Below, piece after piece: positions 1 through 7,300 of a stretch of DNA of 14,649 nt; positions within the stretch are counted from its first letter, which is position 1; each line of letters begins with the position of its first letter. This DNA is from an uncultured Clostridia bacterium. Its GTDB lineage: Bacteria; Bacillota; Clostridia; Christensenellales; Borkfalkiaceae. The stretch spans positions 1 to 14,649 of the forward strand of contig CANQCA010000029.1 of assembly GCA_947589585.1 (NCBI GenBank), written 5' to 3'. The notes under the pieces were generated by a model. The model searched no databases. It saw nothing but the letters and a program-made list of their open reading frames with translations, and was not told the origin of the DNA. Made by a program: the position numbers and the translations under genes.

Positions 1-282
1 TATGTGTGCTTGAAGCCCTGCGACGAAGAGGCGGAAAAGCGTATCCTGCAAAGTTTTGCAAAGGTGCGCTTTCTCTCCTCTCTTTCCGATATCGAAGGCA
101 TAAAGGAGCAAAATATCGCGCTCTCCCAGCCCTCCCTCTTCCCCTATTTTGCGCATTCGGAGAAGAAGGTCTTTTGCTATGAAGCATACGCCGAAAAGCG
201 CGCGAGGGCTGTGATGGACAGTATCGTCAAGGCGCTCGACCGGTTGAATATTTTAGATGAAGGGCACTTCATCAAGCTCTGA
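1..282 (+). CDS. C-terminal end of an unrecognised protein (5' end outside window)
   Basis: The reading frame is open from the first base and ends with TGA at 280-282, giving about 93 visible residues. A GTG at position 4 could serve as a start, but no ribosome binding site can be seen before it and the frame is open upstream, so the gene most likely begins outside the window. The visible part is soluble, with no membrane segment. It has a charged helical look and contains LFPYFAHSEKKVFCYEAYAE followed by a helix-like end finishing in GHFIKL. I do not recognise the family. It converges on the lipoprotein gene at 340-2157, with a two-way terminator between them. It is credible as coding because of its charge pattern and the terminator directly after the stop. 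Confidence 0.6.
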   Translation, partial: YVCLKPCDEEAEKRILQSFAKVRFLSSLSDIEGIKEQNIALSQPSLFPYFAHSEKKVFCYEAYAEKRARAVMDSIVKALDRLNILDEGHFIKL

Positions 283-303
283 TCCTTTTTTGCAAGCAAA
301 ATC

Positions 304-327
304 TCCCCGCCGCTTCCGCGGCGGGGA
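304..327. terminator. Bidirectional terminator between convergent genes
   Basis: A 10-bp perfect stem (core CCCCGCCGC at 305-313 and GCGGCGGGG at 318-326, with 304/327 also pairing) encloses the loop TTCC. It sits between the + strand stop at 282 and the minus-strand stop at 340. The T-rich tails are only moderate (ATCTTTGTTT on +, AGATTTTGC on -). The stem is very GC-rich and the position is right for ending both transcripts. Confidence 0.8.
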
Positions 328-339
328 TCTTTGTTTGCG

Positions 340-2157
340 TTATTTCACTTCGTAGAAATCTACCGTGCCGCTTTCGATGGTATAGACGACCTTATAAGTC
401 CCCGCCGTCGTGCACTTGAAATTGCTGCCGCTCCCCGGGTTGAAGGCCGCGTTCGCATCTCCCGCCGTGCCGAGTGCGGAGAGCCCGATGTAATCGCCGT
501 AACCTTCCTGCGAGCCCTTGTTGTATTTCACGATGCCGAACTCGAGGGAGTCCTCGATCGTGAGGGTATACTCATAGGTTTTCCCGTCCGCGGAGATCGT
601 CATACGGTACTGCGGGTCGAATTTCGCATCCCAGCCGTTGAGGGTGTCGCCCTTCAGCCACAGGTCGAATTTATCCGCCGAGTCGATGTGCGCCGCGATC
701 GTGATGATCTTGGAATAGCTGTCGAAGGTGATATCGTAACTACCTTCCGTCTTGACCTTGATATTGTTGTTGTCCGCGCTCGCCGCTTCAAACGCCGCAT
801 TGGGAGCAAGGTAGGCGTATTGGTAGTCGGTGTGAGTGTGGTTCCAATCGGCGGTCTCGCCTGCGGCATAGCTGCGAAGAAGCAGCTCGCTGCCCGCGGT
901 GAGCTTGACGTTCTCGATGGCGTACACGCCCGAACCCTCTTCCGTTTCGGTGAGCTTGAATTTTGCGGGCTCTGTGATGAAATCGCCGTAGTTGCCGCCG
1001 TCGAAGTTGCCGTCGATATAATAGTCGCATGCGGCGGGCGTCTTCGTTTCGTCACAGGTGACTTTGAGCGTCTTCGCCGTGCTGTCGTAGGTGAAGGTAT
1101 AGGTCCCGCTCTTGGTCGCCTTCATGTTTGCGCCCGCTTCAGTGTACCCTTCGATGAGGGTGCGGCTTTCCTCGGTGAGGTTGTTGGACTTGATGTATTC
1201 CGAGCCCGTCGAGGAAGTGGTCTCGCCGCCCTCGATCTTGGTCACCTGCGAGGTGAACATGAACTCGTCGCCCGCTTTCAGGTAGATATCGAGGGTATAG
1301 ATCCCGTTGGCGCCCACCATCCTCGTGGCGTCGTTGTACATATCCTTCCAAGCCGTGATGTTCGCGCCCTTGATATAGAAATCGGTGACGGTGACAGCGC
1401 TCTTGACGACGTCGCCGTTGCGCACCCATTCGATGGTATCGTACATGCCGAGATTGTAGATCTCCTTCCTATCCTCGGTATAGCCCTGCCCCGAAGTGTT
1501 GTAGTAGTCCTCGTTGGGATAGGTCTTGAGGGTGAAGGTGTAGTTGCCCGCATATTCGCAAACGATATTGCTGCCCTTGGCGGAATCGTCGTAGACGGAG
1601 CCCTGCCCGCTGAAAACCTCCTTGCCCGTTGCGTCCTTGGTGGCCGCAAGGTAGCCGAAGCCGCGCTTGTTCTCCCACGCATCGTTCAGGGCAAACTGGA
1701 ACTGATCCCCCTCCATGAGGTCGCAGGTGATCGTGTATTCGTTCTTGCCCGCCGCCTTGGTGAGCTTGTGCGCATCGGTGATGACCTTCCCCCAATTCGA
1801 GGAGAACAGGAGCTCGCTGTTCCCCGAGCCGAGAATATAGAACGTGCGCGTGTCCTCTTTATAGAGGGTGAAGCCCGCATACACCGTCACATCTTGCGTG
1901 ATGGCGGCCGACATATCATAGCGGTGATTCTTGTTGGGCGTTGCAAACCAGTCGACGAACTGATAGCCCCCGTCCTTTGTGGGCGTGAAAGCGGCAGGTG
2001 CTTCCCCTTCCTTCACCTGTTCGGTCTTTATGACCGTGTCGCCGTCCATGTAGGTGACCGTGTAGAAGGTCCCGTCGTTCCCGCCGCATGCGCCGAGCGC
2101 AACGGCAGCCGTAAGGGCGGTGCTTGTTGCAAGGATCGCAATCAAAGTTTTCTTCAT
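340..2157 (-). CDS. Surface lipoprotein with InlB-type repeat and four SusE/SusF-like modules
   Basis: The 605-residue product is probably exported and lipid-anchored. It has a basic N-terminus (MKK), a hydrophobic stretch, and the lipobox LGAC with Cys24 as the lipidation site. Residues 31-96 match the InlB/Listeria-Bacteroides (Flg_new) repeat pattern (YTVTYMDGD, GYQFVDWFATP, TQDVTVYAGF). Four modules follow at about 104-210, 258-368, 377-488 and 496-602. Each opens with a strand such as FYILGS, FYIKGA, YYIDGN or LWLKGD, often followed by a Trp, has a mid strand like YTLDIYLKAGDEFMF, and closes with an AGxYTFT-type strand. This layout resembles SusE/SusF starch-binding domains, so binding of polysaccharide at the cell surface is the likely role. 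That is inference from pattern only. No enzyme domain is visible. The start is fixed by the signal peptide and by an AGGAGG site (2163-2169) seven bases upstream. It is a single-gene unit with its own promoter, operator and terminator. Confidence 0.9.
   Translation of the reverse strand: MKKTLIAILATSTALTAAVALGACGGNDGTFYTVTYMDGDTVIKTEQVKEGEAPAAFTPTKDGGYQFVDWFATPNKNHRYDMSAAITQDVTVYAGFTLYKEDTRTFYILGSGNSELLFSSNWGKVITDAHKLTKAAGKNEYTITCDLMEGDQFQFALNDAWENKRGFGYLAATKDATGKEVFSGQGSVYDDSAKGSNIVCEYAGNYTFTLKTYPNEDYYNTSGQGYTEDRKEIYNLGMYDTIEWVRNGDVVKSAVTVTDFYIKGANITAWKDMYNDATRMVGANGIYTLDIYLKAGDEFMFTSQVTKIEGGETTSSTGSEYIKSNNLTEESRTLIEGYTEAGANMKATKSGTYTFTYDSTAKTLKVTCDETKTPAACDYYIDGNFDGGNYGDFITEPAKFKLTETEEGSGVYAIENVKLTAGSELLLRSYAAGETADWNHTHTDYQYAYLAPNAAFEAASADNNNIKVKTEGSYDITFDSYSKIITIAAHIDSADKFDLWLKGDTLNGWDAKFDPQYRMTISADGKTYEYTLTIEDSLEFGIVKYNKGSQEGYGDYIGLSALGTAGDANAAFNPGSGSNFKCTTAGTYKVVYTIESGTVDFYEVK
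352..1848 (-). repeat. Four tandem ~105-residue protein modules (coding repeat)
   Basis: The modules lie at about 1848-1528, 1386-1054, 1029-694 and 672-352, reading along the gene. They share an opening (F/Y/W)-x-(I/L)-(L/K/D)-G strand, a central aromatic/acidic strand ending in EF or EL, and a terminal AGTY/SGTY/EGSY/AGNY strand followed by a hairpin strand. Sequence identity between modules is low, so this is an old duplication rather than a recent DNA tandem repeat. Confidence 0.7.
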
Positions 2158-2162
2158 TTTTT

Positions 2163-2169
2163 ACCTCCT
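2163..2169 (-). promoter_or_regulatory. Ribosome binding site of the modular lipoprotein gene
   Basis: On the minus strand the sequence AGGAGGT is followed by seven bases and then ATG at 2157. This near-perfect Shine-Dalgarno sequence confirms the start. Confidence 0.9.
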
Positions 2170-2175
2170 GAAATG

Positions 2176-2195
2176 TTGCTTAACCTGTTAAGCAA
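2176..2195. promoter_or_regulatory. Perfect 20-bp dyad over the transcription start: probable repressor operator
   Basis: TTGCTTAACCTGTTAAGCAA has two perfect 9-bp arms around a 2-bp centre. It begins 5 bp downstream of the -10 box and covers the predicted start of transcription (about 2193), the classical place for a blocking repressor. Length and even symmetry fit a dimeric helix-turn-helix regulator such as a LacI-family protein, but the regulator is not in the window. In RNA the same sequence could form a hairpin just before the ribosome binding site, so a post-transcriptional role is an alternative. Confidence 0.75.
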
Positions 2196-2199
2196 ACTC

Positions 2200-2228
2200 A
2201 TTATAGTACCGAAGATAGATTTTGTCAA
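2200..2228 (-). promoter_or_regulatory. Consensus sigma-A promoter of the modular lipoprotein gene
   Basis: The minus strand carries TTGACA (2223-2228), a 17-bp spacer and TATAAT (2200-2205), a perfect match to the vegetative consensus. So strong a core promoter would be expected to need repression, which fits the dyad directly downstream. Confidence 0.92.
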
Positions 2229-2297
2229 TACTTTTCAAAAAAATTTTTGCGATTTTTATTTTCTGAAAAAAATTAACAGTTTACACGCGCGACAAAT

Positions 2298-2329
2298 AAA
2301 AAACCCCACCCTTTTTTCGAAGGGAAGGG
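2298..2329 (-). terminator. Rho-independent terminator of the helicase-nuclease gene
   Basis: On the minus strand, CCCTTCCCTT pairs with AAGGGTGGGG (one mismatch, one G-T pair) around a short A-rich loop and is followed by six Ts. It lies about 35 bp past the stop at 2363. A second GC-rich hairpin (arms 2353-2359 and 2366-2372) spans the stop codon itself but lacks a T tract. Confidence 0.8.
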
Positions 2330-2362
2330 TCGCGCCCTCTGGGGCGGGGCACGGCGGGCGCG

Positions 2363-4180
2363 TCAGCCCGCCCCGTGTGTCACGGGAAAGCATCCGGTAA
2401 ATTTCCGCTTCGTCACAGCCCTTGCGGCCGCGTCGAGAAAGGCGGCGACGTCGGGGATGGTAATTTCGAACATCTCGCTGTTTCGCGTATTCCACAAAAC
2501 GCCCCTTTTGAGCCCGAGGCCGACCATGTAGGCCGCGCACTGCAAGAAATGGGGGTGCGAGAGCTCGTTGACGAATTTGAGTTCGTACACGGTATCCCCC
2601 TTCACTGCGTCTGCGAGCCCCTTTGCGGTGAACGCTCTTCTCCCCTTCTCGTCCCCGAAGGCGATCTCACAGGCGATTTGCACATCTTCCTCGGGGGAGA
2701 GAACGCTTTGAAGGCGGGCGATGAGCGCCTTCCTCTCCTCCCTTTGGACGAGTGGCACCGCGACCTGCTTTCTGTAACGGTCCTGCTTGGTCTCGAGAGA
2801 CGTCAAAAACAAGATCTTCTTATCGAGGGAAGAATTTTGCACTTCGTGCGAGTAGAGGAAGGCGAGATCGGGATGCAGGGCCAAAAAGGAGCGGATCGCC
2901 TTATCGATCTCGAAATGCTTGAAGAAGGCGGCCTCCTGATAGACGCCGATGCAGGGCGACAGATCGATGAGCCCGTCGCGGCTCCTGATCTTGATCTCCT
3001 CGCCGCCGCTCTGCGGCAAGGGGGTGATGCGGAGGGTCTTAAAGCACGCCTCGACGTCCTCGATATATTTGAAGTCGAACATCGACGAGATATCCATGTC
3101 CGCGGGCGGCATGTTCGAAAGCGGGTCGGTCGAGAGCGTCTTCTCGGAGAGCATGGCCTCTTCATCGGTCACGAAAACGATCTTTTCCTTGCCGCGGCTC
3201 GCAGCGACGCAGAAGATATTTCGCAAAATTTCATAGGACTGCTGCGGCTTTCCGATGCGCAGGGCATAGTAGCTCTCGGTGAAGTCGAACACCACGCAGA
3301 TCTTGCGCTCCAAGCCCTTACTGCTATCGAACGTGGTGAAGATGGCGCACCTTTCCGAGGGGATCACCGCCCTGTTGCCGTCGTCGTCCTGAATGCTCGC
3401 ATAGATGGTGGACTTGTTGAATTTCTCGGGATAGAGATCCTCGAGTTCGTTCAAGACCTCTGCCATATCCCCCGTACGGGAACCGAGGCATAGGATATCC
3501 TGCGGCCGCTGTTTAGAGAGAAACACGATGGCCTCGTTGAGGTCCATATGCGCGACTTCACAGCGAGAATTGACGCCGACGATGCGCTTCTTCCAGATGC
3601 GGCCGAGCATGGCGGCATGCTCCTTCGAGAGGCGGAAACACTTCGTAAAGGTCAGCTTTTCGTGTTCGCCTAAGAATGTATCGATAAAAAACCGTACGTC
3701 GAGGGCGGTCTTATCGTAGATCTTCTGCTCCATATCCCCCACGGCGACGATCTGCATGGCGGGATTGGACCCCTTGATGATGAGGAGAAGCTCGGCGAGC
3801 TCTTCTTCGATATCCTGATACTCGTCCAAAACGAGGACGTCGTAGCGGGGAATGGGCGGCTTCTCGCGGTTGAAGGCCTGCACGAGGTCGTGCACTCCCG
3901 CGTGGACCCCGATGTTTTCGAGGGCCATATAGGCGAAGCCGTGGTAGTTGGTCACGGTGACGTTCCGCCGCTTGATCCTGGCGCGGGCATCGATCTTCAG
4001 AAGACGGTTATATGTGAGATAGAGGATGTTCTTTTGGGGCGGAAGGGCATCGCAGAGACGTTGGATCGCCGTCGTCTTCCCGCTCCCGATGCAGGCATCG
4101 ACGAGAATGTTCTTCCCCGCCTTCGCCATGAGAAGAAAGCGCTCCTGCTCCTCCGATAAGTTGAAATTCGTATCTGCCAT
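2363..4180 (-). CDS. Compact UvrD-like superfamily 1 helicase with C-terminal PD-(D/E)XK nuclease-like domain
   Basis: The 605-residue product starts at MADTNFNLSEEQ. Helicase motifs appear in order: Q-motif NLSEEQ (7-12), Walker A ACIGSGKTT (29-37), motif II LVLDEYQD (116-123), motif III VAVGDMEQKIYD (145-156), motif IV CFRLS (181-185), motif V FDSSKGLE (284-291) and motif VI AASRGKEK (326-333). Walker A to motif VI spans only about 300 residues, far less than PcrA/UvrD, so the usual 1B/2B insertions are mostly absent. Residues about 500-555 carry a RecB-like nuclease signature: GLAD (D524), ELK (E533, K535) and Q547xxxY551. A DNA-unwinding and cutting enzyme in repair or defence is inferred. 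An in-frame ATG at 4273 lies upstream of the promoter, so ATG 4180 is preferred. No strong ribosome binding site is visible (a loose AGGGGAG about 13 bases upstream). Residues 340-500 have no recognised domain. Confidence 0.88.
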   Translation of the reverse strand: MADTNFNLSEEQERFLLMAKAGKNILVDACIGSGKTTAIQRLCDALPPQKNILYLTYNRLLKIDARARIKRRNVTVTNYHGFAYMALENIGVHAGVHDLVQAFNREKPPIPRYDVLVLDEYQDIEEELAELLLIIKGSNPAMQIVAVGDMEQKIYDKTALDVRFFIDTFLGEHEKLTFTKCFRLSKEHAAMLGRIWKKRIVGVNSRCEVAHMDLNEAIVFLSKQRPQDILCLGSRTGDMAEVLNELEDLYPEKFNKSTIYASIQDDDGNRAVIPSERCAIFTTFDSSKGLERKICVVFDFTESYYALRIGKPQQSYEILRNIFCVAASRGKEKIVFVTDEEAMLSEKTLSTDPLSNMPPADMDISSMFDFKYIEDVEACFKTLRITPLPQSGGEEIKIRSRDGLIDLSPCIGVYQEAAFFKHFEIDKAIRSFLALHPDLAFLYSHEVQNSSLDKKILFLTSLETKQDRYRKQVAVPLVQREERKALIARLQSVLSPEEDVQIACEIAFGDEKGRRAFTAKGLADAVKGDTVYELKFVNELSHPHFLQCAAYMVGLGLKRGVLWNTRNSEMFEITIPDVAAFLDAAARAVTKRKFTGCFPVTHGAG

Positions 4181-4220
4181 ACGCTCAGCCGTGCTCCCCT
4201 TTGCCCGCCATATTGCTTCT

Positions 4221-4249
4221 ATTATAGCACATGCGCCCCGCAACGTCAA
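4221..4249 (-). promoter_or_regulatory. Sigma-A promoter of the helicase-nuclease gene
   Basis: The minus strand shows TTGACG (4244-4249), a 17-bp spacer and TATAAT (4221-4226). The predicted transcription start near 4214 leaves a leader of about 34 nt before ATG 4180 and excludes the upstream ATG at 4273. Confidence 0.88.
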
Positions 4250-4273
4250 CGGTGCCCGGCGGAGGAATGACAC

Positions 4274-4311
4274 AAATAAAATGATCGGCGGGGTTCCGAA
4301 GAACCCCGCCG
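4274..4311 (-). terminator. Terminator of the giant lipoprotein gene
   Basis: An 11-bp perfect stem (4286-4296 with 4301-4311) closes a 4-base loop (TTCG on the minus strand, a very stable tetraloop). The minus-strand tail ATCATTTTATTT follows. It begins 5 bp after the stop at 4317 and separates the unit from the helicase promoter. Confidence 0.9.
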
Positions 4312-4316
4312 AATTT

Positions 4317-7300
4317 TCAGTACTGTTCAGGCGTCCTATCGAGCGTAATGCTCACCACCTGTCCGGTCGCAGTGCCTGCAGGCACGAGGGTCACGCGCAA
4401 GCCCATAGGCTGCCAACCCTTCTCCTGTATCTTGCCATCCGGGAAGGCTTTGAGCAGCGCATTTTCAACTGCTTCGGCGGAGATATCGAGGAGGTAGCAA
4501 TTGTAGCCATTGCCCTCCATCGGCTGCGTGCGGTAGACCACCTTGTAGTCGCCCTCGCCGAGCGTGAGCTGCACTTCTTGCTCCTCGCCGTTTTCATCCA
4601 TGAAGACGTAGGAAAATTGATACAAGGTATCCTCGCCGAGGTCGCGCTTATCCCATACGCCGACGACGAAGTCGCCTGCAAGGTCGTTGTTCCTGCCCCA
4701 TTTATACGATTCGTTCGTCATTTCCTCGAGGGCGAAGACGCCGTCCGTGCCCTGCTTGCTCTCAAGACCGCAGTACATGCAGCGGAAAAGCCCGTCGCCT
4801 TCTTCATAAAATTCATGCCCATGCGGGAGTTCGTCATACCTGACTTCACCTTCGCCGCAAACGGGGCACTTCTCGTCGTAGTAGCTGAACTGCGTGCAGG
4901 TGGATTCCACATAGCCGCCATACAAGTGCTCCGTGCCGGAAGTATTATACGTACGCTCTCCTTCGCTATCTTTTACATAATTCTCGCCGGTATAGTCGCA
5001 CCCTGTGAAATTACGGCTCTCTCTTTCGCAATAGTTTTCACCGGGATTGTTGACGTATTCGACGGAATACAGATGATAGATCCAACGGCCGTATTCATCA
5101 TATTTCCATTCACTTGTCACGGTACGATTTAATTCGGTATGCCCGCAATTGTAGCGATACTCCGTGACATCGCGAGATCCGCCGTTTGCATAGGATTGGT
5201 GCTCGATCGTTTTATCGGTAAAATCATGATTTTCCCAACTATTGTTGTGGAAGAGATAGCCATTCGGATCACCGATGGGTTTCTCTTCGCTGCCGTCGAA
5301 GAAGGTATATTTCGAATACTCGGTCACGATGCAATCCTTCTTCTCCGTCCAACGATCCCAGACCATGTATGCCGTGCAGCCCTCTATGGCACAGCGGCGG
5401 ACCTGTTTCTCATGCCCCTCGGGAACCACACCTTCGTATTCTTCCCATGCGCTCTTATCGAAGTAGCAGCCATCGCCCTCGGATTGATGAAGTTCCCCCG
5501 ATTCCGCACCGCAGGGGCAACCCGAATAGGTGAAGGTCACAGTGCCGTGAGGGAAACCCTCGATCGTGAGCGTCTTTTCCATCGTAGGATGCCATTCGGG
5601 ATAATCAACATAAGTGTACACGGTCTCGCCGCATTCTCTGCAGACTTCCTTGTGGACAACGCCGTCGGTACAGGACTTCCCGCCCTCGATAAGAGAGAGT
5701 TCATAGTACGTGTCGTGCCACTTGTATTGCCTTATAACGTCTTTCTTGCCGCAGTTGGAGCAGTAGTAGACTTCGACCCAATACTCATCGCAACCGACTT
5801 CGTCCTCTGTTTGAGACTCCGTGGGTTCGAGCTGATAATCGTGTGCGCTCTCCATGAAGAACTCACCCGTCACACTGTTATAATAGAACTCGAAACTGCG
5901 CGAAGACCTTCCCTCTTGTGGCTTTCCGCGGAAGGTGATCGCGGTCGTGTTCGTGCAGTCCTCTTCCCATGCGATCTCGAGCGCTTCCACATCGGAGAAG
6001 GTATACATACTGCTGTATTGTACCATGGTAAGGGTGAGCTTTTCGCCGTCGAGGGTAAAGACGCCGATGCGGTCGCTGTCGCCGATGATCAGCCGCTGCC
6101 CTTCCGCTGCCTTGGTCGCTTCCTTCAGGATGGAGACGATCTCGTCTGCATAGGAGAAATCGTCGGGAACGGTGATATCTTCTCCGCTGTTCACGGCGAC
6201 GGTGAAGCCACCGTTGAGATCGACTTGGATGGTACCCTCCCCTTGCTTCATGTTGAGGGTGAGATCGACGCTGAGGCCGAAGGTCTTCACTTGGCTATCC
6301 TTATCCGTGATGAAGGAGAAGACAAACGCCTTATCTGCAAAGATGGCATTGATGATGCCGTGGAGGAAGTCGGCCGTCGGGCCATCGTCGAGCACGAGCG
6401 TGCCGTCTTCTGCCCCTTCCTCTGCCATTGCCATGGGGCGGTCCGTGCCGCCGCCGGGCATGGGCATTTCGCTGCCGCCGCCGGACATACCGGGATCTTC
6501 TGCTACATGACCGCCGCTCATCATTTGCTCAAGGAGCCCGTAAGCAGTCGTCTTTTCGAGCATATCGAAGACGCTATCGAGCGCGGACGTAAGTTGACCC
6601 TTATCCATTCCCGCCATCGATTCGATCATGTCGCCGAGGGTCTTCTCGGCATATTCTTCGGACGCATAGATATCCTCGACGGTGGGAGCCTCTCCTCCGC
6701 TCACAGAGGCAAGGATGCCGTCGACCAAGCCGAAGAGCGTCTCTTTTTCGATGCCGAACTCGCCCGCTTTTTCGACGACAAAGTCGATCGCCTGAGGGAT
6801 GGTCTTTTGGGTGAGAAGGTCGGTGACGGTTTCTTTGAGACTGTCATATGCCCCTTCACCGAAATAGGTATCGACAAATTGGGAAATGGGAAGGGTGTAG
6901 AGGTTGTCGTTGAGCTCGCGCATCTTCTCATTGTTGAAGGTGTACTTATAGCCGTTTTCAAAATCTTCGCGAAGCAACGTCTTCTCGCTAAGCTTGCCGA
7001 GCACGGAGACGATGGTATCGCCGTATTCGGAGACCTGAGCAAGAATGCCGCTGAGCTTCTCGGGATCGAGAATATAGCCGAGGATCATGGGCATGGGACC
7101 TTCCATATCGGCGGTCATTGCATCGAAGGGCACGCGGCTGATGCTCTCTCTGCCGTTATCGTACGCCTTCAGATAGGCGGTCGCATCGATCAGGATGAGC
7201 TCGAATTTGAGCGTGTACGTCATTCCGTTGTCTATCTGATCCACGTCGCCCGTAAAGTGCAGGGCGAGCTCGCCGCTTTCCGTAAGCTGCAATGCGCCCT

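Noticed and set aside
2229..2297. Possible small gene in the AT-rich gap between helicase terminator and lipoprotein promoter
   Set aside because: The gap is under 70 bp, has no start with a ribosome binding site on either strand, and looks like upstream promoter DNA.
331..2400. A 689-residue open frame on the + strand, opposite the modular lipoprotein gene
   Set aside because: Antisense shadow. It runs through the lipoprotein promoter and the helicase terminator and has no recognisable domain.
2375..3493. A 372-residue + strand frame opposite the helicase gene
   Set aside because: The opposite strand carries all helicase motifs; this frame has neither motifs nor a ribosome binding site.
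4181..4273. A 31-residue N-terminal extension of the helicase
   Set aside because: The extension lies upstream of and across the TTGACG-17-TATAAT promoter, so it would not be transcribed from it. The product beginning at ATG 4180 has the expected Q-motif N-terminus.
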